Assembly (NCBI GenBank): GCA_905221615.1
Contig: CAJNDT010004646.1
Location: forward strand, 372,001 to 436,000
Length of the DNA: 64,000 nucleotides
Direction of reading: 5' to 3'
From: Symbiodinium sp. CCMP2592
Lineage: Eukaryota > Sar > Dinophyceae > Suessiales > Symbiodiniaceae
Both the position numbers and the translations under genes were made by a program. Of the stretch, positions 43,818 to 52,004 are shown piece by piece. Positions within the stretch are counted from its first letter, which is position 1. The number at the start of each line of letters is the position of its first letter. A model generated the notes under the pieces. That model had not been told where the DNA came from. It was given only the letters and a program-made list of their open reading frames with translations, and made no database searches.

Positions 43818-44159
43818 TTAGAAAATAGCCTCGCTTAATTCGCTTAATGTATCATACCTTTTCTTAAGATGTTCTAATGAAGTCTCGGGTATTCGTGGAT
43901 TATGCATTTCCCCCTTCAATCTCGCCATTTCACTCTCATAATTTGCTTTCATTTGACCCTCTAATAGTCTTCGTTTAAACGCCATGTTTTTTTCTTTCGC
44001 TTCTCTCGCTTCTAACTGTTTTTTCAAATTCAATAGATAGTCCAGATTTTGTTGACGATATACCAGATCTTCGGATGAATTAACCACAGGATTATCTAAT
44101 GATTTTTTCTTATGTAGTTTTTTATTTTTTTGAAATTTAAACCTATTGTATAATACCAT
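43818..44159 (-). CDS. Coiled-coil protein, unknown
   Basis: 113 codons. A basic N-terminus (YNRFKFQKNKKLHKKKS) is followed by a long charged helix (YLLNLKKQLEAREAKEKNMA). It ends 18 bp before the next minus-strand gene. Its upstream TCTAAATAATAATATATA is identical to the one before the capsid gene, pointing to the same expression class. No family recognised. Confidence 0.6.
   Translation of the reverse strand: MVLYNRFKFQKNKKLHKKKSLDNPVVNSSEDLVYRQQNLDYLLNLKKQLEAREAKEKNMAFKRRLLEGQMKANYESEMARLKGEMHNPRIPETSLEHLKKRYDTLSELSEAIF
43819..43822 (-). promoter_or_regulatory. TCTA motif before the 433-codon gene
   Basis: TCTAAAACAATATA on the minus strand, 19 bp before the ATG at 43799. The same 14 bases occur before the small ORF at 46509. 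Confidence 0.55.
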
Positions 44160-44171
44160 TTGTATATATTA

Positions 44172-44735
44172 TTATTTAGATTTTTTACTTCTAGCCTGAA
44201 ACATAGCTTTGCACATATTATCTGATTTTTCCTGTCTTCTTCTCGTAATTTCGGCGTTCATTGATCTCATTTGCAATTGCAATAATTGCTGTTGTGTCAA
44301 ATTTGCATAAGGGTTTAATGGTTGTTGTTGTATTTGTTGTGGTGGTTTAGGTGGCATTGCTTCAGAAAGAGGTAATTGTTTTTCTTGATATTGTGGTGGT
44401 TCTACTATATTATTTTCTTGTGGTTCTGGTGCTAAGGGTTCAACATTTATTTTTGTTTTTTTTCTGGGAGCGTATTTTTTAACTGGTTTATCAATAATAT
44501 TACTCGGTTTCTTTTCACACACGCTAGGATGACTATATCGTAATGTTTTAGTTGTCATAGGTTTTTTGCAGTCTTTACATTCAGTAGGATTTTTAATAAC
44601 TTCTGTAATTTTTACTCGTTTTTGTTCTTCATTCACAGGTTCATTTTTTTCAATTTCTGTTTCAGGTGGCGCTTCTGTTGCTTCGTTTTCAGGTTCATCG
44701 TTAGCTACAGCATTTTCTGAATTTTGTTCTGACAT
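44172..44735 (-). CDS. Pro/Gln-rich protein with C2HC zinc cluster
   Basis: I choose the ATG at 44735 (MSEQNSENAV) over the upstream one at 44744 because it follows the AT-rich leader directly, as in neighbouring genes. Residues about 50-75 hold ECKDCKKPMTTK and HPSVC, a CxxC...HxxxC zinc cluster. Pro/Gln-rich low-complexity sequence fills the middle. The C-terminus is basic (QARSKKSK). Zinc cluster plus basic tail suggest nucleic-acid binding, possibly in the virion. Family not recognised. Confidence 0.6.
   Translation of the reverse strand: MSEQNSENAVANDEPENEATEAPPETEIEKNEPVNEEQKRVKITEVIKNPTECKDCKKPMTTKTLRYSHPSVCEKKPSNIIDKPVKKYAPRKKTKINVEPLAPEPQENNIVEPPQYQEKQLPLSEAMPPKPPQQIQQQPLNPYANLTQQQLLQLQMRSMNAEITRRRQEKSDNMCKAMFQARSKKSK
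44177..44180 (-). promoter_or_regulatory. TCTA motif before the 113-codon gene
   Basis: TCTAAATAATAATATATA, 17 bp from motif to ATG at 44159; identical over 18 bases to the capsid gene leader. It overlaps the 3' end of the neighbouring Zn-cluster gene. Confidence 0.6.
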
Positions 44736-44766
44736 ATATAACATTCTATATATTTTCTATTTAAAA

Positions 44767-45633
44767 TCATGTAGCGTCTGTATTGTGGAAGAGGAGGCTA
44801 AATGATAAATTAACACCGTTAAAATTTATAAGGTTACCTATTTCATCAGTTATTCTAAATGTTAGTTTTCTTATTGAACGACGCGAGACATTTACATAAT
44901 CATAGTCTGTAACGCCATACGGATCATTTATAATACTAGCAAATGAAGCATTGACGGGGATTTTTTTAACTATGGCATTTGAAAATGTTGATGGACTGTG
45001 AAAATTATTATTTGATAATTCAGGACACGATATATAAATATCTTGATGTGCTAATAAATTTATAAACCCACAAACCCACGGCACTGTAGAAGTTGAAAAA
45101 TCTAGAGGTAGAGGTGTATTTAAAACACTATTTATACTGTTTAAATTATTTAAATCAACATTATTTGAAAAAGATCCTATATTACTAGCAATCATACTAT
45201 CGGGAAGAACAATAAAAATAATTTCCGTATAATTTGATTCAACTGATATTTTATTTGAAATAGTATTATATGTTACAGTGTATGTATTATCTCTACCTGT
45301 AACATCAAAGAAGAAATTTATTTCTCGTTGTATTGTAGATGCCAGTTCGGGAGGTGTATAATTTCCTAGTGGTATTTCAATTCTTAAATAAGTTGTTCCT
45401 GTTGGCGTTGCCGGTGCTAATACTCTGTGTTCAAAATATAAATTTCTATTATTTTCGTTTATTGAATACCATGTGTTAGGAATTGCTAACTCGTGAACTT
45501 GCATAATCGTTCCGTCGGGAATTTCAAATGTTTCCCTTAATTCTATTTGAAAGTCGCTTATACCGCGACTATTTGATGTGCGATATTTTGAATTTACATA
45601 AACCTTTTTATATGTTAATGGTCTGATACTCAT
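44767..45633 (-). CDS. Minor capsid (penton-like) protein
   Basis: 288 codons. It starts MSIRPLTYKKVYVNSKYRTS, then DFQIELRETFEIPDGTIMQV and HELAIPNTWYSINENNRNLY, and continues as alternating short strands to the end (SRRSIRKLTFRITDEIGN). Size, beta-rich pattern and the N-terminal VNSKYR..S.....F.IEL start fit the single-jelly-roll penton proteins of Polinton-like viruses and virophages, which occupy the capsid vertices. This is by pattern memory; no search was possible. It stands back to back with the lipase-capsid run. Confidence 0.7.
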   Translation of the reverse strand: MSIRPLTYKKVYVNSKYRTSNSRGISDFQIELRETFEIPDGTIMQVHELAIPNTWYSINENNRNLYFEHRVLAPATPTGTTYLRIEIPLGNYTPPELASTIQREINFFFDVTGRDNTYTVTYNTISNKISVESNYTEIIFIVLPDSMIASNIGSFSNNVDLNNLNSINSVLNTPLPLDFSTSTVPWVCGFINLLAHQDIYISCPELSNNNFHSPSTFSNAIVKKIPVNASFASIINDPYGVTDYDYVNVSRRSIRKLTFRITDEIGNLINFNGVNLSFSLLFHNTDAT

Positions 45634-45651
45634 ATTACTATATTTTTAGTT

Positions 45652-45655
45652 TAGA
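45652..45655 (-). promoter_or_regulatory. TCTA motif before the penton-like gene
   Basis: TCTAAACTAAAAATATAG, 18 bp before the ATG at 45633. Confidence 0.55.
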
Positions 45656-45666
45656 TAATATATATT

Positions 45667-45891
45667 TCATTTTTTCATTTTTCTCCTGTTCCTCTCTATT
45701 AGTCTTTCATTTAGTTTAGGATTTTGATTGTATCGTTGCTCCACGAATTTTTGATGATAAGGGGTGTTTATATGTTTTATTCTATCCATAAATGTTTTTT
45801 CAATATATGTTTGGCCACATGTTCCACATATAATTTTCTTACCTTTTTTTTCTAATTTCTTTTCTTTTTTTTCTTGCTTCTTTTCAGTCAT
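45667..45891 (-). CDS. Small C2H2 zinc-finger-like protein
   Basis: 74 codons. A basic start is followed by ICGTCGQTYIEKTFMDRIKH and INTPYHQKFVEQ: two CxxC cysteines, then H.....H, giving one C2H2-type finger, with a strongly basic tail (NRRKMKK). It diverges from the lipase gene across a 42-bp shared AT-rich intergenic region. It could be a viral transcription factor or a packaged DNA-binding protein. Confidence 0.6.
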   Translation of the reverse strand: MTEKKQEKKEKKLEKKGKKIICGTCGQTYIEKTFMDRIKHINTPYHQKFVEQRYNQNPKLNERLIERNRRKMKK

Positions 45892-45933
45892 ATATATTAT
45901 ATTTGATAAATTGATTTATAATCTTTTTATATA

Positions 45934-46485
45934 ATGACAAAGATTGAAGGACAATTAAATAAGATGTTAGAACACAACGGCAAAATATCAAATACTCAAG
46001 GTATCAAATATGCATATGATCGTGATAATAAAATTTTTGTAAAGGGAAATAAAATGTATGTTGCGGGGACAACATCTTCAAGGGACTGGCGACAAAATTT
46101 TACAAATCTTAAAACAGGCGGAATTAGAGAGATGGATCGCTACAAGGAAGCGAGACGGGTATTAATGGAAAACCCACAAGTGAATACATTATTAGGGCAC
46201 AGTATGGGCGGTAGCGTTGTTTTAGAATTAAACAAAGAATTTAAGGACAAAAATTCTAAAACGAGAACCTATAACGCTCCTGTAATAAGTTTCTTTTCAC
46301 CTATGATTGGCTTAGATAGACCGACTGAACAGCAAAAGCGATTTAGAATGACAGGCGACCCCGTGAGTGCTTTTGATAACGCGGCTATCAGTTATGATGC
46401 TAAAACTTTCAATCCTATAGCAAGTCATGATATTGACCAATTAGAAGGCATTGATGAAAGAATAAAAATATTAGGTATGTATTAA
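45934..46485 (+). CDS. Lipase class 3-like alpha/beta hydrolase
   Basis: 183 codons. VNTLLGHSMGGSVVLEL at about 83-99 is a GxSxG nucleophile elbow with Ser90. RMTGDPVSAFD supplies a likely acid and ASHDIDQLEG a likely histidine in the usual order for lipase_3 folds. There is no signal peptide. Lipases of this type are carried by some Polinton-like viruses and virophages and are thought to help membrane passage. It is followed 23 bp later by a small ORF and then the capsid gene, so it belongs to the late-type plus-strand run. Confidence 0.75.
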   Translation: MTKIEGQLNKMLEHNGKISNTQGIKYAYDRDNKIFVKGNKMYVAGTTSSRDWRQNFTNLKTGGIREMDRYKEARRVLMENPQVNTLLGHSMGGSVVLELNKEFKDKNSKTRTYNAPVISFFSPMIGLDRPTEQQKRFRMTGDPVSAFDNAAISYDAKTFNPIASHDIDQLEGIDERIKILGMY

Positions 46486-46489
46486 ATTA

Positions 46490-46493
46490 TCTA
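46490..46493 (+). promoter_or_regulatory. TCTA motif before the 72-codon ORF
   Basis: TCTAAAACAATATAATATA runs directly into the ATG at 46509; the motif is 15 bp upstream and begins five bases after the lipase stop codon. Confidence 0.55.
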
Positions 46494-46508
46494 AAACAAT
46501 ATAATATA

Positions 46509-46727
46509 ATGCTTAACAAGGTCAGAAAATCAAAAGAACAAACAAGAATAGGAAAAATTCCCGAGAACATTCAATTTAAAAATAAAATTACAAAAAATAT
46601 AAATAATTCATCTTATGAAATGATTAGGGGAATTGTAGAAACTGATGTTTCAGCTGTAGCGCAACCACAACTAGAAAAACAAATTTCTAAAAATATTAGT
46701 AATTTAAATTCACATAAAAAAAAATAA
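46509..46727 (+). CDS. Small basic protein, unknown
   Basis: 72 codons, Lys/Asn-rich (MLNKVRKSKEQTRIGKIPEN). A motif TCTAAAACAATATA, identical over 14 bases to that before the 433-codon gene, precedes it by 15 bp. Its position between lipase and capsid suggests a virion or DNA-condensing role. No family recognised. Confidence 0.55.
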   Translation: MLNKVRKSKEQTRIGKIPENIQFKNKITKNINNSSYEMIRGIVETDVSAVAQPQLEKQISKNISNLNSHKKK

Positions 46728-46743
46728 TATTAATAATAAAAAA

Positions 46744-46747
46744 TCTA
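46744..46747 (+). promoter_or_regulatory. TCTA motif before the major capsid gene
   Basis: TCTAAATAATAATATATA then AA and ATG at 46764, a gap of 16 bp. Confidence 0.6.
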
Positions 46748-46763
46748 AATAATAATATATAAA

Positions 46764-48227
46764 ATGGATTTAGTTATAGCTGAAACTCAAGACAATATGA
46801 TAAATTCCCTACAGTTTGGACTTCCAGAAAGTGCCGCGTATATTACAGATCGTAAGCAAGTCCACTTTCCTAGTGTATCCGGAAATGTATTTAGTAGCAC
46901 CAATGGCAATAAATATATTAAGTTTGTTATCACAGGTGAAGACAATAATTATATAGATATGTCCAGTATTTGTTTATTTTTTGATCTTGTTAATGATGAT
47001 CTAGATGCAAACAAATTTTTAAGGCCATTAGGAGAAAGTCATGCATTCTTCACTCGTTATAGATGCAACGCGGCAGGTCAGCAAATTAACGACATTGATA
47101 ATTACAATTTAGTATGTGAAGAAATGAAATCTTTTAAATCAGAGGAAGTAAGAAATTTAGATGATATTCAGGAAGGATGCTTAACCCGATACGACAGCAC
47201 AATTAATAGACTTTATGCTTTTGTAATTGAAGGACATGATGCAACAGCAACTAGTCCGGCAAATGACAGAGGTGTAGTATTACCAAAATTAACACGACTT
47301 AATACAACAGGAATTGCACAAAATAAATTCGTGAGGATGGGACATAAACCATGCTGTGGGTTCGTTCAATCTGGATATTATCCTCCAATTAGGTATTGTC
47401 CGTTAGAATTTATTTTTGAAATTTGTAGCGATCCTCAAGAACCGGTAATCAATCCAGCAACACAGGGGGCAAGTGAAGCGGCTGATGATAATAACGGTTT
47501 ATACTTTACGACAAGAAATACCACTACCTCGTGGAAAATTCAAAATTGTATCCTTCGATGCGAGTTGGTCACCGTTGATAATTCCGTTAATAACAACGTG
47601 GTCAGCCACTTATTGAAAGGGGGTCGGCTTAGGATGGTTTATCCCGCCTATCACAGTTTTTCTCAAACTTTCGCGGCAGGAAATACTGAAATCAATATGA
47701 ATATTGTTAAATCCTCAACGAGATTGTCTCAGATGTTCTTCACCTTAAGCAACTCAGATATTCAAACTAATAATGTAAAGGATAAATTCACGTTCAAAAA
47801 ATGGAATTACTTTTACCATCCAATGAAAGTTACGATTGATAATGTTCGTGGTGTGGTTGATAGCGATAAGCAAATTTCATATTATGTTCAGATCGCCAAT
47901 AAAAAGTTCCCAGAACAAGCGATAGAAAGTATAGCTGAATCAATGTATTTCCTACGCCGTGCCGTTAATGTTATGTCTCCGTTTTACGACGGTTTCTCAA
48001 TTGATATTTATAGATACACCAATGACAAGTTTATCGGAGGAATAAATTTTGATAAACAGCCTGATATGAATTTTACTGGTTCCAATACTAAAATGGGTTC
48101 CTTATTGACTTTTAAATTAAAAGGGGCTAATCAAACTTTCGCGCTAGGAATTGAACAGGTTTATGTCACGCTTGTTTCAGAACATGTATTCGAGCTATCG
48201 GAGAGTGCCTCAACGGTTCTTGATTAA
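46764..48227 (+). CDS. Major capsid protein, double jelly-roll type
   Basis: 487 codons. The N-terminal region (QVHFPSVSGNVFSSTNGNKY, then IKFVITGEDNNYIDMSSICL) has the strand pattern and the GNxxxSxxGxKxIxFxI look of Polinton-like and virophage capsid proteins. Two beta-rich halves are suggested by the length and by a second ordered block (WKIQNCILRCELVTVDN through LRMVYPAYHSFSQTF). The protein would form the pseudo-hexameric capsomers of an icosahedral virion. It is the longest gene of the plus-strand run and has TCTAAATAATAATATATA 16 bp upstream. The frame is intact, without stops. The assignment rests on pattern recognition plus the ATPase and penton neighbours. Confidence 0.8.
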   Translation: MDLVIAETQDNMINSLQFGLPESAAYITDRKQVHFPSVSGNVFSSTNGNKYIKFVITGEDNNYIDMSSICLFFDLVNDDLDANKFLRPLGESHAFFTRYRCNAAGQQINDIDNYNLVCEEMKSFKSEEVRNLDDIQEGCLTRYDSTINRLYAFVIEGHDATATSPANDRGVVLPKLTRLNTTGIAQNKFVRMGHKPCCGFVQSGYYPPIRYCPLEFIFEICSDPQEPVINPATQGASEAADDNNGLYFTTRNTTTSWKIQNCILRCELVTVDNSVNNNVVSHLLKGGRLRMVYPAYHSFSQTFAAGNTEINMNIVKSSTRLSQMFFTLSNSDIQTNNVKDKFTFKKWNYFYHPMKVTIDNVRGVVDSDKQISYYVQIANKKFPEQAIESIAESMYFLRRAVNVMSPFYDGFSIDIYRYTNDKFIGGINFDKQPDMNFTGSNTKMGSLLTFKLKGANQTFALGIEQVYVTLVSEHVFELSESASTVLD

Positions 48228-48258
48228 ATAAATAAAAACATTATTAAATTAAATATAA

Positions 48259-48262
48259 TCTA
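48259..48262 (+). promoter_or_regulatory. TCTA motif before the fibre gene
   Basis: TCTACTTAATTTACTA then ATG at 48275. This is the less AT-pure variant of the motif, with a 12-bp gap. Confidence 0.45.
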
Positions 48263-48274
48263 CTTAATTTACTA

Positions 48275-50137
48275 ATGGCATCCGTGAATAACTTTAATAC
48301 AGTTTTTGCAAATCAAATATATAAAATATTTTCTACAGGTGTTTCAGAAATAGGCGACCAATTCGCAACACAGGAATATGTAGATAATGAGATAGCAAAT
48401 ATTAATGTAGGTAATGGAGGAGGTGGAATAACACAGCAAGATTTAGACGATGCAGTGAGTCCCATAATAGCATATAATGCAAGTCAGGATTTAGTAATTA
48501 CCGATATTAATAATAATTTATCTAATAATTTTCAAACTACAACACAATTAAATTCAAATTTTTATAATAAATCACAGGTAGATAGTGCTATTGCCGTTGT
48601 GGATGGTAAAGCATTAACTAATTTTAATGGTATAAATGCTATCAATACAAATCTAACAGATAATTATAAAAATAACACACAATTAAATAATGACTATTAT
48701 ACAAAAACTCAAATAGATGCTAATAATTGGATTGATAATACAGCACTTGCTCCATATGCTCTAACTTCAACATTAACTAGCGATTATTTAACATCATTAC
48801 AAATTTCAACATCATATTATAATAAAAGCGAGGTGGATGGATTAATAGCAGGTGTAAGTGGTGGCGGTGGTGGTGTTACTAATCCTATTGAATTAGTAAA
48901 CAGCAATACAAGTATTGAAAGATACACAAATGCTACAAAATCTAATATTACATTAGATTTATCAATAAATGAAACTGCAAGTGGTATAAGGTTAATTAAT
49001 GGAACTAATGACGACACTGACATGAACACATATTTAGAATGCAACAACACAACAAACGGAACAGTGTTTTATAAACAAATATTTTTAGAAGGAACAACAT
49101 CATTTAATAATGATACTATATTATTACCAATTTCTACTAATGGTATTTCATTATGGAGAGTATCTAATAATACCAATCCAACATTAAGAATTAGAGACGG
49201 CACAGCACAATGGATATATGTCAATAACAATTTTAGATGCACTAACGCTAATACAGAAGACGGGAATATTATGATTTTAAATGATAATAGCGCATCTAAC
49301 AATTCTAATAGAATGAGATTAGGAAGTTTAACGAGTGCAGAAGTGGGAATAGGTAAAGCAAACGAAAGCGGATATTTTTTATCAGTGGGGGGAGCTACTA
49401 AAGTTGATAGTTTAGAAGTTGACAATAATATTACAATGAACGGAGATACAATAACTTCAACAAATAATAATGGTATTGAAATATTTAAAAATACTACAGA
49501 CGCCTCGCCAGTTTTACAAGTTAAGAATGCACAAGGATATATAAAAATGCATTCATTTAATATTAACGCTTATAATACATCAAATGATAGTCAGTCCTTA
49601 TTATTATTGAATACAGCTACCGCAGGCGGTGCAGTATATTGTAATAATTTAGGTATTGGAGCAATAGCAGGAGGTGCAACGAGACTAAATGTAGCAGGTG
49701 GCGGTAGTGCTAATTTTGGAGGTAATTGTGTATTTAATGGTAATGATAATACATTTCAAAATAATATATTAATTAGTAGTAGAGGTAGAATATATCAACA
49801 ATCAAACGCGAATTTTTCATTAAATCATATAGCAACAATTGAACAAAACTTTTGTATTCAAAGTAACAGAAGTGCAGACCCGACACCATCAGATATTTTT
49901 ATTCAATTAAACGATGTAGCAGGAATAACATTAAATAAACCAACAGTATTTAATGACACAGTTAATACAATTGGTAAATTCACATCAGAAGGTGATTTTG
50001 ATGTAGATATCGGAGCAACAGGAACGCCAGAATTTAGAGTATTAGGTAGTAGTGTAAATTTCTTTGAAAAAGCAAGTATTACACATACACAATTAGCGGG
50101 TCCTATAGATCAGATATTTTTAGAAATCCTGACATGA
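48275..50137 (+). CDS. Fibre protein with repeated YYNKSEVD-type units
   Basis: 620 codons. Residues about 80-200 repeat a phage-fibre signature: FYNKSQVDSAI, DYYTKTQIDAN and SYYNKSEVDGLIAG, each after a polar spacer. Glycine runs (GNGGGGI, GVSGGGGGV) act as hinges. The rest is Asn/Thr/Ser-rich beta sequence with repeated NNTMNGDTI-like turns, as in trimeric tail fibres. The frame ends at TGA (50135-50137) while overlapping ATG of the S74 ORF by 4 bp (ATGA). Fibres of this kind normally carry the S74 chaperone at their own C-terminus. A 1-base frame change or -1 frameshifting near 50112-50122 would fuse the two. Confidence 0.78.
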   Translation: MASVNNFNTVFANQIYKIFSTGVSEIGDQFATQEYVDNEIANINVGNGGGGITQQDLDDAVSPIIAYNASQDLVITDINNNLSNNFQTTTQLNSNFYNKSQVDSAIAVVDGKALTNFNGINAINTNLTDNYKNNTQLNNDYYTKTQIDANNWIDNTALAPYALTSTLTSDYLTSLQISTSYYNKSEVDGLIAGVSGGGGGVTNPIELVNSNTSIERYTNATKSNITLDLSINETASGIRLINGTNDDTDMNTYLECNNTTNGTVFYKQIFLEGTTSFNNDTILLPISTNGISLWRVSNNTNPTLRIRDGTAQWIYVNNNFRCTNANTEDGNIMILNDNSASNNSNRMRLGSLTSAEVGIGKANESGYFLSVGGATKVDSLEVDNNITMNGDTITSTNNNGIEIFKNTTDASPVLQVKNAQGYIKMHSFNINAYNTSNDSQSLLLLNTATAGGAVYCNNLGIGAIAGGATRLNVAGGGSANFGGNCVFNGNDNTFQNNILISSRGRIYQQSNANFSLNHIATIEQNFCIQSNRSADPTPSDIFIQLNDVAGITLNKPTVFNDTVNTIGKFTSEGDFDVDIGATGTPEFRVLGSSVNFFEKASITHTQLAGPIDQIFLEILT

Positions 50138-50625
50138 ACGGAGATACAATAATAGAAATAGGAACTAAAAATGTATTAACTGTTAACGATGGAGGTATTG
50201 ATGTTATCGGTGATATTAGTTATACAGGTGGTATTGCCCCCAGTTCTGATAAAAGATTAAAGGAAGATATAAAAGAGATAAATAGAAATAAAGCGATTGA
50301 GATGGTAAAATATATAAAACCGAAAACATACAAATTTATTGATAAAGAAAAATACGGAAACAGGTCTTGTGTGGGTATGGTAGCTAATGATTTTTTAACT
50401 GATAAAATGCCTTCAGAATGGGGGAATATTGTTAAAGAAGGAAGAGATGGTTATTTAAAGTTTGATTATAGTATGTGTGTTCCTATTTTATGGAGTGCTT
50501 TACAGCATTCACTAAATGAAATAGATGATTTAAAGAAACAAATAAAGAAGTTGAAAAAAGATGATAATAACAGTGATAGCTCACCAAAAGCAAAAGCTAA
50601 AGCTAAAGCAAAAAGTAAAAATTAA
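50134..50625 (+). CDS. S74-type intramolecular chaperone domain of the fibre
   Basis: 163 codons. It opens MNGDTIIEIGTKNVLTVNDG, then SSDKRLKEDIKEINRNKAIE, the Peptidase_S74 start with the SDKRLK self-cleavage site, and YIKPKTYKF, VGMVANDFL and the typical helical end (LWSALQHSLNEIDDLKKQIK). A Lys/Ala tail of KAKAK repeats follows. In phages this domain drives fibre trimerisation and then cuts itself off. The reading upstream of the ATG (FRNPD) stays open into the fibre gene, consistent with one split gene. Confidence 0.8.
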   Translation: MNGDTIIEIGTKNVLTVNDGGIDVIGDISYTGGIAPSSDKRLKEDIKEINRNKAIEMVKYIKPKTYKFIDKEKYGNRSCVGMVANDFLTDKMPSEWGNIVKEGRDGYLKFDYSMCVPILWSALQHSLNEIDDLKKQIKKLKKDDNNSDSSPKAKAKAKAKSKN

Positions 50626-50631
50626 TTATAA

Positions 50632-50635
50632 TCTA
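50632..50635 (+). promoter_or_regulatory. TCTA motif before the MGSKTS ORF
   Basis: TCTAAATATATTATATATAT ends at the ATG at 50652; the gap is 16 bp. The S74 ORF directly upstream has no such motif. Confidence 0.5.
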
Positions 50636-50651
50636 AATATATTATATATAT

Positions 50652-50861
50652 ATGGGATCTAAAACATCTAAATCTGTTGCTAGTGAAAATATTAAAAAGA
50701 TAAAAGAACTAGATATCAATGAAAAGACTAAAGCGGATATTTTATTATTTGATACCTTAAAGGATTGTATAGAAAGGATTGAAAAATTAGAAGAAACGAA
50801 GAGTGATAAAATATATTATAAACTACCTGCTGTGAATTTATGTTCATATTCATTGATTTGA
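50652..50861 (+). CDS. Small protein with a possible myristoylation start
   Basis: 69 codons. It begins MGSKTSKS, which fits the eukaryotic N-myristoylation rule (Gly2, Ser6, basic residues), followed by a charged helix (ENIKKIKELDINEKTKADIL). Membrane attachment is therefore plausible. The last residues (LPAVNLCSYSLI) are hydrophobic. A TCTAAATATATTATATATAT leader lies 16 bp upstream. No family recognised. Confidence 0.55.
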   Translation: MGSKTSKSVASENIKKIKELDINEKTKADILLFDTLKDCIERIEKLEETKSDKIYYKLPAVNLCSYSLI

Positions 50862-50898
50862 TAAAATAATATTATTTGTTTATGAAATAATATTATTT

Positions 50899-50926
50899 TT
50901 TAGGGTTTAGGGTTTAGGGTTTGGGG
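50899..50926 (+). repeat. (TTTAGGG)3 telomere-type array
   Basis: Three perfect TTTAGGG units are followed by TTTGGGG. This unit is the telomere repeat of plants and dinoflagellates; here it is internal. Confidence 0.9.
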
Positions 50927-51716
50927 ATATATATGTATTTTGATTTATACTGCTTTTGCACATGTGCACTCTGTCATGCGGTCATGCTTGTTGAACTTGT
51001 TGTTTTTTCCGCAGTCGTTCTCGCTACTGAAACATCCATGTTACCCCCCTTCCTTATGCCCTTCTTGTGCACCATGTCTATTTTTCACCTCGTCGGCTCC
51101 ACTGGTGGAAGCGACGAGACTATCCTTCTCGTGTCTTGGTTGAATATTATTATTTTATAAAATGTAGTAGGTATCTAGTTTTACAACTTTTCATCTAAGG
51201 CAACCACCGTTGCAGCCTATGTTGCAACATGAATGCAATTTGTTTTTTTGTTTATATACTTTTTGTATATATATACATATGTTTGTATATTTTGTCGTTC
51301 TACATCCCCACAATCCAAGGACATGGAGTTCTGTGTGGCACGCTTCAAAGAAATGGAGGAGCGGAACCAGAAGCAGGAAAGAGGATCTATGATAGTAGAA
51401 GATGCTATGAGTTGTCTCAGAAGACAGAAAGAAGAAGAGGAGAAAAAAAGGAAGGAAAATGAAGGAAAGAAAAGGAAGAGAGTGACATGGAACAATTAAG
51501 CATGTGCTTTGTTATTTGTTATTTTTAACTTTCCCTTATAATATATTTTATGTATTTCTTTATTCATGTAAGGATGGCAACGAGAAGTTGCCTGCGGCCT
51601 TTAGAAGGCCACTGCAAAAGTCCATGCCGATTACTACCTCAAAGGCATGGGCAATGGCATCGTCAAAGGTTGTTCCCCCACCACCAAAGAAGAGGCAACG
51701 CGACTAAAACAAAAGC

Positions 51717-51766
51717 CCTAAAAACCCTAAAATTCTAAAACCCTAAAAACCTAAACTCCCAAAACC
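51717..51766 (-). repeat. Degenerate CCCTAAA array
   Basis: CCCTAAAA, ACCCTAAA, ATTCTAAA and ACCCTAAA units are followed by more diverged ones. The orientation is opposite to the TTTAGGG array 0.8 kb to the left. A weaker patch (CTAAAACCC, CCCCCCTAAAAC) lies at about 51842-51876. Confidence 0.7.
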
Positions 51767-52004
51767 ATTTCCAAGGTGACAAAAAAGAAGGACGAAGACA
51801 AGAGGAAAGGATGACGACAAGAAGAAGGAACTGGCAACCTGACTAAAACCCTTAAGTCCTTAACCCCCCTAAAACTTTAAAAACACATCCAAGGTTCTCG
51901 CGCTCACCATGGGCGCTGAACACATGCAGTCCGCTGGTGACAAAACGAAGGAGACCGCTGGGAAGGGTTATAATATTTTTATGAATATTTTTATGAATAT
52001 TTTT

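Larger units (their letters stand above)
50862..52004 (+). other. Host-like exon islands with telomere-type borders
   Basis: GC-richer plus-strand islands sit in AT-rich sequence. 51320-51499 follows AATCCAAG and reads DMEFCVARFKEMEERNQKQE, ending in a stop. 51573-51707 follows TTCATGTAAG; an inner frame reads KVHADYYLKGMGNGIVKG. 51776-51811 follows TTTCCAAG and is Lys-rich (VTKKKDEDKRKG). 51894-51968 follows CATCCAAG and reads VLALTMGAEHMQSAGDKTKE (then TAGK), which is LEA-protein-like. A further patch at about 50955-51140 has a CCGCAG acceptor-like site at 51010-51015. Telomere-type units lie at 50899-50926 and 51717-51766. No complete gene can be joined. Confidence 0.45.

Noticed and set aside
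48817..49425. Minus-strand ORFs inside the fibre gene
   Set aside because: Antisense shadows of a repetitive Asn/Thr-rich frame; no leader motif.
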